DNA from: J054 sp965223095
GTDB lineage: Bacteria > Pseudomonadota > Gammaproteobacteria > Steroidobacterales > GCA-2729495
Direction of reading: 5' to 3'
DNA: 64,000 nt
NCBI GenBank assembly: GCA_965223095.1
Contig: OZ244979.1
Location: 1,302,001-1,366,000 of the forward strand
Part shown: piece by piece, positions 51,811 to 61,057 of the stretch
Position numbering within the stretch: position 1 is the first letter of the stretch
Layout: every line of letters begins with the position of its first letter
Position numbers and translations under genes: made by a program
The notes under the pieces: model-generated
Seen by the model: the letters and a program-made list of their open reading frames with translations, nothing else
Told to the model about the DNA's origin: nothing
The model's database searches: none

Positions 51811-52458
51811 ATGTTCATGCGCAGCAAGAAAACACGAATGCCCAGTCCCCAAGATGCGCTGGCGGGACGGTCCTCGGCTTTACCCGTCGCCGATGCCCAC
51901 TTTGTCAACGGCAATCCCCTGCGTGGACCGTTTCCCGAAGGCATGGAGATGGCCATGTTTGGCTTGGGCTGCTTCTGGGGCGCGGAGCGCAAGTTTTGGG
52001 GATTGCCCGGCGTTTATTCCACGGCCGTCGGCTACGCGGCCGGCTATACCGAAAACCCCAGCTATGAAGAGGTGTGCTCGGGACAGACCGGGCACAACGA
52101 GGTTGTGCGGGTGGTTTTTGATCCGGCAAAGCTGAACTACGCTGAACTCCTGCGCGTGTTTTGGGAATCCCATGATCCCAGCCAGGGTATGCGTCAGGGG
52201 AATGATGTGGGCACGCAATATCGGTCCGGTATCTATTTTTTTAACGCGCAACAGGCGCAGTTGGCGCGCGATTCTTTGCGGACCTACGCACAAGCCTTAG
52301 GGGCAGCGGGCTATCCCGAAGTGACCACGGAGGTCTTACCGGCGCCCAAGTTCTACTTCGCCGAAGACTATCACCAGCAGTATCTTGCCAAGAATCCCGG
52401 GGGTTATTGCGGTTTGGGCGGAACCGGAGTGGTTTGCGCCATCGGCGCCGAAACCTAG
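51811..52458 (+). CDS. msrA: Peptide methionine-S-sulfoxide reductase MsrA
   Basis: A 215-residue cytoplasmic enzyme. The catalytic motif GCFWGAE has Cys54; the protein is of the long type with 'GYAAGYTENPSYEEVCSGQTGHNEVVRVVFDP', and the C-terminal resolving cysteine is in 'NPGGYCGLGGTGVVC'. Reduces the S-epimer of methionine sulfoxide, complementing the periplasmic MsrPQ. Confidence 0.95.
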   Translation: MFMRSKKTRMPSPQDALAGRSSALPVADAHFVNGNPLRGPFPEGMEMAMFGLGCFWGAERKFWGLPGVYSTAVGYAAGYTENPSYEEVCSGQTGHNEVVRVVFDPAKLNYAELLRVFWESHDPSQGMRQGNDVGTQYRSGIYFFNAQQAQLARDSLRTYAQALGAAGYPEVTTEVLPAPKFYFAEDYHQQYLAKNPGGYCGLGGTGVVCAIGAET

Positions 52459-52739
52459 TTCAAGCGCCGGGGCGCTACCGGCCACTGACGGCTAGGCTCG
52501 AGTGTCGTCGGGGATCGGTCGTTTTTGGCCAGGGCCATCGAGCCGTTGCGGTTGGCATACCCGCAGGCGCTCAGCCAGGTCCCATGCGGTGGATCACGGA
52601 TTACGCTACATCCTCGAATTAATCCAATTTTGCTACTAACCCGGTGCTGGGGAACTGTGAAGTAGGCCCAGCCTGCGGTAGCACTCAGTCTTTATTATGC
52701 AAAGTCGGTCCATGAGCCGAGAGTCTTAGGTACCTCGAT

Positions 52740-54068
52740 TTGCTATTCAATCGCGTCAAGGTGGATACGGTAAACCTCGAGCAGGGCATGTTTGTCGCCC
52801 AGCTCGATCGCCCGTGGCTGGAAACTCCGTTTCTATTTCAGGGTTTCGAAATTGGCGAAAACAATGAAATCACTCTGCTGCGTAAGTTCTGTAAACACGT
52901 TTATGTAGATGTTGAGCGCAGTACGGTTTCGAAGGACAAAATTCTTGCCGCCCGTAATTCCGTTAAGCGCGGACATGATCCATTCGTCAAGAAAGACGAC
53001 ACGCATGCCGCTGCTAAGAAGCGATCATTCTCATACAAACTGTTGTCCGCCCTAAGCCGATTCGATCCTTCCGGACGTATCGCGGATCGAATCAATGGTA
53101 CCGTGGTCTATCGCAACAGTGTGGATGTCAAGACCGAAGCACCGAAAGCCGCCCATGCCTATGGACTGGCCATCGATCAAATGAATGAAGTAATCGACGA
53201 GCTAAAGGCCGGTAAAGGTATTCGCATCGACCGGATTAAGGAATCCGTTACGCCGGTTATTGACAGTGTATTGCGTAACCAAGATGCCATGGCTTGGCTA
53301 GTCTATCTGCGCAAGCGCGACGAGTATGCCTACACGCATTCCATCGCGACTTCGGTCTGGGCAACAATTCTGGGGCGACATCTTGGTTTTGATCCCGCTG
53401 GTCTGCAAACGCTAGCCATGGGTGGAATGTTGCTTGATATCGGCCGCGTTAGAATTCCCGAGTCAGTCATCGATCATCCGGGGAAGCTCAGCGAGGATGA
53501 ATACGAGATTGTAAAAATGCATGTTGACTACGGCGTCGATATTGCAAAAAAAACTCCCGGTATTAATGACGATGTGCTAGACATGATTGCCTGTCACCAC
53601 GAGCGTCATGATGGCAGTGGTTATCCCAAGGGCTTAGCGGGTACCGACATCCCGGTTTTTGGCCGAATCGCGGCATTGGTCGATTGCTATGATGCGATGA
53701 TCAGCCCGAGAACTTATGCCCAGGCAAAGTCAACCTACGATGCGCTACGGGAGCTAAATATCTTGGCCGGCGTTAGCTTTCAGCGAGAGTTGGTTGAGCA
53801 ATTCGTGCAAGCCTTGGGCATGTTTCCCACGGGTAATGTAGTGGAGCTCAATACGGGTCAGGTTGCTATCGTTATCGAGCAAAATCGCGTGCGCCGTCTA
53901 CGGCCTAAAATTCGTTTAGTGCTAGATGCCGAGCATAAACCGATTAGCAAAACGAAAATTATTGATCTCAGTCGCGTGCCTAGCGATGCGGATGATCGTA
54001 AGGCCGTTTGGATTTCCAAAGGTCATGAACCTGGCGCCTTCGGTATCGAGCCCAAGGACTTTTTCTAG
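52740..54068 (+). CDS. HD-GYP c-di-GMP phosphodiesterase-like protein (DUF3391)
   Basis: A 442-residue protein starting at TTG 52740, with DUF3391 at the N-terminus (about 1-140) and an HD-GYP domain (about 170-370). 'HSIATSVW', 'HHERHDGSGYP' (about 286-296) and 'ALVDCYDAMISPRTY' match the domain. The central HD motif, expected as LLHDIGK, reads LLDIGR (Leu232-Asp233), so the metal-binding histidine is replaced. Activity on c-di-GMP may be reduced or altered. The stop overlaps the convergent molybdenum hydroxylase gene by four bases. Confidence 0.9.
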   Translation: MLFNRVKVDTVNLEQGMFVAQLDRPWLETPFLFQGFEIGENNEITLLRKFCKHVYVDVERSTVSKDKILAARNSVKRGHDPFVKKDDTHAAAKKRSFSYKLLSALSRFDPSGRIADRINGTVVYRNSVDVKTEAPKAAHAYGLAIDQMNEVIDELKAGKGIRIDRIKESVTPVIDSVLRNQDAMAWLVYLRKRDEYAYTHSIATSVWATILGRHLGFDPAGLQTLAMGGMLLDIGRVRIPESVIDHPGKLSEDEYEIVKMHVDYGVDIAKKTPGINDDVLDMIACHHERHDGSGYPKGLAGTDIPVFGRIAALVDCYDAMISPRTYAQAKSTYDALRELNILAGVSFQRELVEQFVQALGMFPTGNVVELNTGQVAIVIEQNRVRRLRPKIRLVLDAEHKPISKTKIIDLSRVPSDADDRKAVWISKGHEPGAFGIEPKDFF

Positions 54069-56263
54069 CCCTCACCGGTCAAATTTTTGCGATCCAGTGG
54101 CAGTGAGCGATAGCGCTTTCGCGTTGCTGCGAATACCGCGTTGCAAAGGGCCGGAGCCACGGCGGGCAAGGCCGGTTCGCCTGCGCCGGTGGGCGCTGCC
54201 GCGCTGTCCTGAATCACGACTTCGATGTGCTCGGGTGCTTCCATCTGGCGGAGAATAGGGTAGTCATGAAAGTTCGATTGCGCGACCCGGCCGTTTTCAA
54301 TCTTGATACGCTCGCGCAAGGCTGCCGACAGTCCTTGAATCACACAGCCTTCAACTTGGGCTCTGACCCCTTCGGGGTTAACGACCAGGCCGCAGTCCAG
54401 GGCGCTGACCACCCGGTGTATTTTTATCTGGCCGGCTTCGGGCTGCGAAGCCTCCATGGCCACGGCTGAATAGCTCATGTGGTCCCAACAGCAAGCGATC
54501 CCTAGGCCGCGACCCGCGGCTTGTTGTTGTGACCAGCCGATGGCATCGGCCGCCAAGCTTAAGACGCCCCGCAATCGGTCAGGCTCAAACGGGTAATTCT
54601 CATCCCGCAAGGCAATGCTTGCTGGTAGCGCATCAATGAGCGACAGCCGGTATTCCAACGGATCTCGGCCAGCGCGATGGGCCAGCTCGTCAATAAAACT
54701 TTCCACGGCGAAGACCGTGTGCGTGGTGGAGACGGCGCGCCACCAACCCAGAGGTACCTGAGACGGCAGCATGGAAAAACCGCAGCGCCGATTGGGGATG
54801 CTGTAGGGCATGTCGACGGCGCCTGTGGCTTCGTAGCGGCCGGGTCTGTCGCTAAAGGGCGGTAATTGGTAGCCGGCAAAAATTGCCGGTGTGGTGAGAT
54901 GATGATCCCAGGCGAGCGGTATCCCATCGTCATCCAGGCAGGACCTTAGGCGATGCATTGAACAGGGCCGATAGAAATCATGTTGTAGGTCGTCTTCGCG
55001 GGTCCACAGCACCTGCACCGGGGGGGCCTTGAGTACCTTCGCGATGATGGCGGCCTCCACGGCGTAATCGTTGTTGAGTCGGCGTCCAAAGCCACCGCCG
55101 ATGCGCGTGACCTGCACATCGATCTTACCGGCAGCAAGGCCTGTGGCTTCCGAAATCAGCGATTTCGAGAAATTGGGTGTTTGTGTGGGTGCCCATATTG
55201 TTAGTTGATCGTCTTTAAATTGAGCGGTGCAGTTTTGTGGTTCTAGGCTCGCGTGGGCTAGAAATGGGAGCTGGTAGTTCGCGTCATGAATTTCACGCGA
55301 CTGCGCCAACTGCTCCAGAGTCTCACCCTGGTCGTAAATTACATCCTCGGGTGGTTCGTCGAGCAATTCCAGCATGAGCCGATCGTGGTCGGTGTTGCTC
55401 TCGGGCGAGGTTTTAGGACGTGACCATTCGATTTGCAGTGCATCACGGGCTTGCAGCGCGGCCCAGCTTGTTTTGGCCACGACCGCTATGCCTGCCGGCA
55501 CGCGGCTGTTGCCGCCGGTGGCGCGAATTTCGACAGTGCTTAGCGCACCGTCTATGGCCAGTGCGGTTTTGCTATTCGCAGATTTAACCCCGCCACCAAA
55601 ATATGGACAACGAGCGACGGCCGCATACAAAAGTTCAGGTGGCCGTTGATCAACGCCATAACCGACCCGCCCACGGAGCATATCGTCGAGATCAATGGGC
55701 GCTTTGGGTTTGCCGATAATGGCGAATTCTGACGGTTCCTTAAGCCGCGCTTCTTTGGGTAGATCGAATTTGGATATTTTGCCGAGCAGTTTCTCATAAC
55801 CAATTTTTCGGCCGCTTTGAATATGCAAAACTTGGCCTTCTTTCGTGCGGCAGTCTTCAATGTTCACACCCCATTGTGCCGCCGCGGTGGTCTTCAGCAA
55901 GGCTCTCGCCGTAGCGCCGGCACGCCGCATGTCCATGAACCGCGTGCGCACCGATTCGCTGCCACCCGTGCCTTGGGCGCCATAGCGCTCGGCATCGGCC
56001 CTGGCTTGCTTGACGGTTACGCGTTCCCAAGCCACATCCATTTCGTCGGCAACGCACATGCTCAATGCTGTCAAAATGCCTTGACCCATTTCCGAACGGG
56101 GCACGGTTACTTCTACTTGACCCGTGGATAACAAGCTGACAAAGGCATTGAGCGGCAGACTCTCGGCCGCCTGTCCGTCTTCGGTCCAAGCTAAACCGAT
56201 GCACAATAGGCTGGCGCTGCTCGCCTGCAAAAACACGCGGCGATCAATGTTAGGCGAACTCAT
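54065..56263 (-). CDS. Molybdenum hydroxylase large subunit (isoquinoline 1-oxidoreductase type)
   Basis: A 732-residue molybdopterin-binding subunit with a Tat signal (NIDRRVFLQASSASLL). Family blocks: 'QGTGGSESVRTRFMDMRRAGATARALL', 'GFGRRLNNDYAVEAA', 'PLGWWRAVSTTHTVFAVESFIDELA'. It belongs to the periplasmic IorB-like group. The electron partner is the small [2Fe-2S] subunit encoded just upstream (four-base overlap). Typical substrates are aldehydes or N-heterocycles; here unknown. Confidence 0.92.
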   Translation of the reverse strand: MSSPNIDRRVFLQASSASLLCIGLAWTEDGQAAESLPLNAFVSLLSTGQVEVTVPRSEMGQGILTALSMCVADEMDVAWERVTVKQARADAERYGAQGTGGSESVRTRFMDMRRAGATARALLKTTAAAQWGVNIEDCRTKEGQVLHIQSGRKIGYEKLLGKISKFDLPKEARLKEPSEFAIIGKPKAPIDLDDMLRGRVGYGVDQRPPELLYAAVARCPYFGGGVKSANSKTALAIDGALSTVEIRATGGNSRVPAGIAVVAKTSWAALQARDALQIEWSRPKTSPESNTDHDRLMLELLDEPPEDVIYDQGETLEQLAQSREIHDANYQLPFLAHASLEPQNCTAQFKDDQLTIWAPTQTPNFSKSLISEATGLAAGKIDVQVTRIGGGFGRRLNNDYAVEAAIIAKVLKAPPVQVLWTREDDLQHDFYRPCSMHRLRSCLDDDGIPLAWDHHLTTPAIFAGYQLPPFSDRPGRYEATGAVDMPYSIPNRRCGFSMLPSQVPLGWWRAVSTTHTVFAVESFIDELAHRAGRDPLEYRLSLIDALPASIALRDENYPFEPDRLRGVLSLAADAIGWSQQQAAGRGLGIACCWDHMSYSAVAMEASQPEAGQIKIHRVVSALDCGLVVNPEGVRAQVEGCVIQGLSAALRERIKIENGRVAQSNFHDYPILRQMEAPEHIEVVIQDSAAAPTGAGEPALPAVAPALCNAVFAATRKRYRSLPLDRKNLTGEG

Positions 56264-56730
56264 TGTTCTTGCCTTTCAGCCGCCAGGGCCGCGGCTCGCA
56301 CCACGGCCCTGCGGATCCGCAAGTAAGTGCCGCAACGGCAAAGATTGCCGTTCATAGCCGCCAGAATTTCGGCCTCACTAGGCTGCGGTTTTTGGGCGAT
56401 TAAAGCCGCGGCTGACATCATTTGGCCGCTTTGGCAATAACCACATTGTGGGACGGCGTGTTCGTACCACGCACGCATGACCGGATGGCTTGCTTCCAAG
56501 CCTTCTATAGTGGTGATTTCTCGGTCCACTAGGCTGGCCGCGGGCACTAAACAGCTGCGGGTTGCTTGGCCATCGACATGTACGGTGCAAGCGCCACACA
56601 GACCTTTGCCACAGCCATAACGGGTCGCGGTCAATTGTAACTGGTCGCGCAATACCCACAACAGCGGCATGTCGTCGCTGGCATCGACTTTTTGGAGCTG
56701 CCCGTTGATCAGTAGTTGAAACCTCGCCAT
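56260..56730 (-). CDS. Molybdenum hydroxylase [2Fe-2S] subunit
   Basis: A 156-residue subunit with two iron-sulfur clusters: plant-type ferredoxin cysteines in 'YGCGKGLCGACTVHVDG' plus 'RSCLVP', and the second cluster in 'CGYCQSGQMM' and 'GNLCRCGTYLRIRRAV'. It moves electrons from the large subunit (encoded next, overlapping by four bases) to a cytochrome or other acceptor. Fits the IorA/CoxS family. Confidence 0.94.
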   Translation of the reverse strand: MARFQLLINGQLQKVDASDDMPLLWVLRDQLQLTATRYGCGKGLCGACTVHVDGQATRSCLVPAASLVDREITTIEGLEASHPVMRAWYEHAVPQCGYCQSGQMMSAAALIAQKPQPSEAEILAAMNGNLCRCGTYLRIRRAVVRAAALAAERQEQ

Positions 56731-56886
56731 GCCGTCCTGTCCTTAAGGATTACTGTGCTCACTATAAGACGAGCCCGCACTTGCCAACAAGACAGGCATA
56801 GCGGCCGCGTGTTTCTCGGGTCTCTGCCTGCAGATGCAAATTTTGCGCAGCTTGATCTTTAGCCAAGAACGGATACATTCTGCGGC

Positions 56887-57621
56887 ATGATGGCTGTAGG
56901 ACTTTCTCCACTGGCAAAAAATATCGGCGCACTGACCGATTCTCGATCTGCTTTGCTGCGGATCGTTTTTTTGCTCTACTTGTTGTCAGCCTGTGGTTCG
57001 CTGCCAGACGCGCCGAGCTCTGCTAGTCATGAGCCACAGCAAGCAGATCGCCATGCGCAAGTTTTGTCAGTGGCTGGCGAGGAATCTCAAATTGTCATCT
57101 ACGTTTACCGTGCGGGTGCGCTGGCGGCATTGGGACACAATCATATCGTCAGTAGTCAAGATATTCGTGGACGAATCCTGTTAACTGATGAGCCCCAGAA
57201 TTCGTCACTCGAGTTAAAGCTGCCGGTTGCGAGTTTTGTTGTCGATGATCCCGAATTGCGCGCCGCGTCGGGTGAAGACTTTTCCAGGCCGGTGGATGCC
57301 GATGCCATCGCTGCTACCCGCGCGAATATGTTAGGGGCGCGCATGCTAGATGCGGAGCGATTTCCTGAAATCCGGGTCGTCAGCCGCACGATTGGTGGAA
57401 CACTGCCCGACCTACTAGTAAATGCCGCCGTTACCATTAAAGATCAAACTCATAGTGTAGAAATACCTGTGACAGTGGTTTCGGAAAACGATAGCTTACT
57501 GGTCACGGGGGAATTTTCGTTGCGGCAGTCGAGTTTAGGTTTGGAGCCTTTTAGCCTATTTCTCGGCGCCTTAGCAGTACAAGATGAACTCGGTTTTCGG
57601 ATTCGCCTCCTGGCTCGATAG
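56887..57621 (+). CDS. YceI-like lipoprotein
   Basis: A 244-residue protein with a signal sequence and lipobox 'LLSAC' (about Cys36). The mature part has the YceI-like beta-barrel start and end: 'VYRAGALAALGHNHIVSSQDIRG' and 'TVVSENDSLLVTGEFSLRQSSLGLEPFS', with 'RANMLGARMLDAERFPEIRVVS' in between, the usual YceI wording. YceI folds bind isoprenoid-like lipids. A role in binding a polyisoprenoid is family inference. Confidence 0.8.
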   Translation: MMAVGLSPLAKNIGALTDSRSALLRIVFLLYLLSACGSLPDAPSSASHEPQQADRHAQVLSVAGEESQIVIYVYRAGALAALGHNHIVSSQDIRGRILLTDEPQNSSLELKLPVASFVVDDPELRAASGEDFSRPVDADAIAATRANMLGARMLDAERFPEIRVVSRTIGGTLPDLLVNAAVTIKDQTHSVEIPVTVVSENDSLLVTGEFSLRQSSLGLEPFSLFLGALAVQDELGFRIRLLAR

Positions 57622-57865
57622 ATAGCAGTGAGCAGCGAATAGGAAATATAAGCCACCTTTGTTGAGCGGCGGATTCACTCGAATCGGTAGCGGCGTGTTG
57701 TAATCGGGGTGTTGATGGCAGGTTGAACGCCGCGATGCGGGCGGAGCCGCACCCGGGCGACGTCGTTGGGTCCGTGAATCTTCCCCTTGCACCCGGAAAT
57801 GCCAACCGGGAAAGCCGCCGGTCAACACGCGCCCGTCCCGGCGCGGTGGCCGGGAGGCGAGGGCA

Positions 57866-58767
57866 TCAGACCAGACGATCTGACCGGGGCGGCGCGCGGC
57901 TCGGGTGCGCGGGATCGATCGGCACGGCCTCCCGGCCAAGGTGCTTGAGAAGCCGCTCGATCACCGCCGGTGCCTCGATGCTGGCAATGACGCGCAGCCG
58001 GCCGCCGCATTGCCGGCAGGTCTCGATGTCGATGGCGAATACGCGCTTGAGCCGCTGGGCCCAGGACATCCCCTGGTGCCGATCGATGGCCGCGGCCTCG
58101 CTGCGCTCAGCGACAGCGCGTGCGCTGGGCACAATCTGTGCCCGGTCGGGGCTCGGCGGTGCAAACACACCGTGATAACGGGTCAGGTGCGCGCGGGGCT
58201 TGGGCAGTAGTGCAGCGAGTCGCGCAATAAAGTCTTCCGGTTCGAAAATCATGTGCGTGGTGCCTTCACGATACGGCGTCTTCAGCGTGTAGCGCACCTG
58301 CCCGCTGCCGGTCAGCGCCAGCCGGCCGGTGGCGACCGGCGGACGTGAGACGGTGCGTGTGAGGCGTTGGAGCTTGTCGCGTTGCCAGGCTGTTGCGGCG
58401 AGACCTGCGTGCAAAGAGAACCCCGAGCTTTCGGCCACCTCCCGGCGCGGCGCGTCCGGCAGGTTTGCAGGGTGAAGACTTTCTGGCCTTCTCGCGGGCC
58501 CGTCGCGATCCGGTAGGTGATCGACGACCGGAGCAGGCCGTGCATCGGTGACTCCTCGGCTGGATCGAAGGCGAGATACGCCTTCTCGATGTCACGCGTG
58601 ATGAGCCCCGCGCGCTCGAGCGAGCGACCAATCTGGGTGGCGATTCGCCGCACCAGTTGCTGGAGTTCCCCGGCGCTTGGGGCTGGCACCGGAACGAACA
58701 CGAGACGGCTTTCCCCAGAGCGGCGATAAACGCCGTCGAGCACGAGCAGGTGAAAGTGCACGTGCAA
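57866..58767 (-). mobile_element. IS91-family transposase remnant
   Basis: The minus strand reads a transposase in two frames. Frame one (58767 down to about 58450) starts 'HVHFHLLVLDGVYRR' and includes 'KAYLAFDPAEESPMHGLLRSSITYRIATGPREG'. Frame two (about 58438 to 57866) begins 'GFSLHAGLAATAWQRDKLQRLTR' and continues 'LTGSGQVRYTLKTPYR', 'HLTRYHGVFAPPSPDRA' and 'MSWAQRLKRVFAIDIETCRQCGGRLRVIA'. This matches IS91 (Y2-type) transposases. The N-terminal zinc-finger part is missing upstream (a stop lies just before the start of the match), and a frameshift separates the two halves. It is dead. Confidence 0.88.
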
Positions 58768-58849
58768 CTACTGAACGAGTAGCCGGCGACAAGCATGCGG
58801 GCGGCCCGTACACTAGATGTCGGACGGGCTTGCGAATCTGTTACGACGC

Positions 58850-59395
58850 ATGAAACTGAAAGGATGCCTGATTACGGCTGTTGTCGGTGTGGCGCTCGTC
58901 GTCGCCGGTTTCTTGGTTGCCGGCTATTTCTTTTTAGAATCGTTTGATGTGGGCCCGGAGAAAAATAAATACTGCCAAGCACTGGCAAGCGGCAGTTCGG
59001 CACATAGTCATGCGCCGATTTTCGCCAGCCGGAAAGAACGGCTGGCGTTCTTCGACCTGTACGTCAAATCGTTTTCCAAAGTGACCGACGTACAATTCCA
59101 CATCAATGACACAAACCTGTGCGGCGGCTTGCCCGGCCCGACCAATCGCGACTACCGGCTGCTGCTGCGCACCAGCCCGCAAGATACCGGCAAATGGACG
59201 AGCGGTATGGACGCGATGTCGAACAGGCCCGCAGACCTGGACTGGGCGACAGGCCTGCTCGCCGAAAATCCCGACTGGCAAACCACGGCGGCCCCGGAAT
59301 ACTTCGTTCGTCCCGGCGGCAGACCGTCACGTGGCGCCACCGCCATCCTGTATCGCCACGACGGTATCGTTCTCAAGCGGTTCTTCAGTTACTGA
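58850..59395 (+). CDS. Membrane-anchored protein of unknown function
   Basis: About 181 residues from ATG 58850 (an in-frame ATG 33 bases upstream gives 11 more residues of doubtful use). One N-terminal helix (MKLKGCLITAVVGVALVVAGFLVAGYFFL) then an extracytoplasmic domain with two cysteines (about 'KYCQAL' and 'NLCGGL'). No family recognised. The clean reading frame and signal suggest a real gene next to the transposase remnant. Confidence 0.55.
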   Translation: MKLKGCLITAVVGVALVVAGFLVAGYFFLESFDVGPEKNKYCQALASGSSAHSHAPIFASRKERLAFFDLYVKSFSKVTDVQFHINDTNLCGGLPGPTNRDYRLLLRTSPQDTGKWTSGMDAMSNRPADLDWATGLLAENPDWQTTAAPEYFVRPGGRPSRGATAILYRHDGIVLKRFFSY

Positions 59396-59408
59396 CCGCA
59401 TGCTCTTG

Positions 59409-59830
59409 TCAGGTCAGAAGCGCCGGGACGACACGCTCCCCGATCAGCCGTATCGACTCGGCCGGATCGGCATACAGGCGCAACGAGACCGACCCAAGAC
59501 CGGCGTTTGCAAACGATCGCAACTTGTCGACCTGTTTGTCGATGTCGTCGAGCGTACCGACAAACGCCACGTTATCGATCAATTCGTTCAGCACACGATC
59601 CGGTACGCCTTCGACCTAGGCGCTGCCGGCGCGAAACGCAGCCCAGAATGCGCCGGCACTGCGCACGACCAACTCGACATCATCGGGCTCGAGAAACTCA
59701 GCCAGCAGCCACGGACGAAAAATGCCCCGTAGCACGAGCCAGCGTCGCGCTTCACACACAGCCTGCTCGCGATCGCGTTACACGTGCCAGGCGGTAAACG
59801 CATTTGTCTGATACGCAGGCCGGCTTTTGT
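59409..59830 (-). pseudogene. C-terminal part of a luciferase-like monooxygenase, with stops
   Basis: One minus-strand frame reads 'YQTNAFTAWHV', a TAA at 59778, 'RDREQAVCEARRWLVLRGIFRPWLLAEFLEPDD' in outline, a TAG at 59616, then 'VEGVPDRVLNELIDNVAFVGTLDDIDKQVDKLRSF' to 'SLRLYADPAESIRLIGERVVPALLT'. The end is the usual C-terminal block of LLM-class flavin-dependent monooxygenases (GTLDD, RLIGERVVPAL). Two stops in the same frame show decay. The same frame stays open to about 60008, but that part is not identified. Confidence 0.78.
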
Positions 59831-60119
59831 AGTGATTGCCTAGCGCTGCATCGAGCGTTTCGATAGTTAAGGAGGAATGCTTTCTCGTATCCGCGACGGC
59901 TGATTTACCAGAGCTTGCTGGACGGACATTGACGTCAAACGCGGGCACCGCATCGGCTCCCTTGGACCGTCGATACTGCTCGTAGTAACGAGCCTTTAAG
60001 CCTCCTGATTAACCGTGTCTCGCGCTGCTGTTGTCGTGTATCAACATGTTGCGCTGGTCCGACCCGGCTTCGGCTATGGATTATCAATTCGGAATGGGCA
60101 TCAGACTTACCATACCCCG

Positions 60120-60235
60120 GCACTCAAGCCGTGCGTGATGCGGGATTTGCCCCGACGCCTGCCCAGGTTGCAGAAATCGGTGTTGAGGCAGAACGCCTTG
60201 GCTTTCGCGCACTCTGGTCATCCAACTATTTCTAG
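60120..60235 (+). pseudogene. N-terminal fragment of a luciferase-like monooxygenase
   Basis: On the plus strand a short frame reads 'FAPTPAQVAEIGVEAERLGFRALWSSNYF' and stops at 60233. 'EIGVEAERLGFRALWSS' is the standard opening of LLM-class oxidoreductases. It is on the opposite strand from the C-terminal fragment at 59409 and joins the truncated amidohydrolase gene, so the locus has been inverted or rearranged. Confidence 0.62.
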
Positions 60236-60247
60236 CACGACTGCTTT

Positions 60248-61057
60248 TTAGCGCTCGCACCGCTCGCGACGCATGATGCGATTGGTCAGGCCCGCATCGA
60301 CATATTCCTGCAGCAGGCGATGGAATTTACGGCGAGTATAAGCGACCTGCCAGGCGCTGATGTCGACATGCACCTTGGGAAACTGCACCAGCAGGTCGAT
60401 CACTTCCGGATACACCAGTGGGTTGGCGTGCATGATCTGCACTTTCAGCTTCGGATATTTCACCAGCACGTTTTCCAGCAGCATCGGGTGGCCGTTCGCC
60501 AGCCGGAAAGCCGGGCAGCATTGCGCGGCGGTCAGCGGCGGACCGGAATGCGTATGGAACGCCACCGGGATGCCGAGCCGCTCGGCCATTTCGTAATAGG
60601 GATCCATGCGCGGGTCGTCGAACGCGATGCCGGCGTACTGGTTGTACATTTCGCCCATCATTTGCCACGTGCCGGAGGTATATTGCGTTTCCAGCCATTC
60701 GATGTCGGGAAAGTCGCCGCCGTCGGCGAAACAGTCGTGACGAAAATAGGTCGGGTTCTTGCCGTCGATGCACGGAAAAATCGGACCGAGCAATAGCTTC
60801 CCGGGCGCGGCAGCCGACCAGGCAGTCAGGAACGCCTGTGGCCCGCTCGCGGCGGCGAGCACGATATTGTTCTCGGTCAGTTCGGCAAGGGCTTCGCGCA
60901 TTGCCGCCTGATTCTTCGGCTTGTCCGGTCCGCCGTCTTCGCCGCTGGGCCAGGCGTGGAAATGCATGTCTATGACCGGCCCGTCCCAGGCGCCGGCCTG
61001 AGTCGCGACAAAAGCCGTCGTGACGACCAGCAGGAGAATGACAAAATATTTGCTCAC
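60248..61057 (-). CDS. Amidohydrolase family protein, C-terminus truncated
   Basis: A 269-residue exported protein (signal MSKYFVI to GAWDG). 'VIDMHFHAWP' holds the metal-binding HxH; 'GIPVAFHTHSGPP' and 'LKVQIMHANPLVYPE' give later His ligands. The natural end should contain 'GLTNRIMFGSDQ...', but the text changes to 'NRIMRRERCER' and stops, so the last ~60-80 residues with the catalytic Asp block are missing. The protein is probably inactive. The breakpoint (about 60250-60275) borders the LLM fragment. Confidence 0.78.
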   Translation of the reverse strand: MSKYFVILLLVVTTAFVATQAGAWDGPVIDMHFHAWPSGEDGGPDKPKNQAAMREALAELTENNIVLAAASGPQAFLTAWSAAAPGKLLLGPIFPCIDGKNPTYFRHDCFADGGDFPDIEWLETQYTSGTWQMMGEMYNQYAGIAFDDPRMDPYYEMAERLGIPVAFHTHSGPPLTAAQCCPAFRLANGHPMLLENVLVKYPKLKVQIMHANPLVYPEVIDLLVQFPKVHVDISAWQVAYTRRKFHRLLQEYVDAGLTNRIMRRERCER

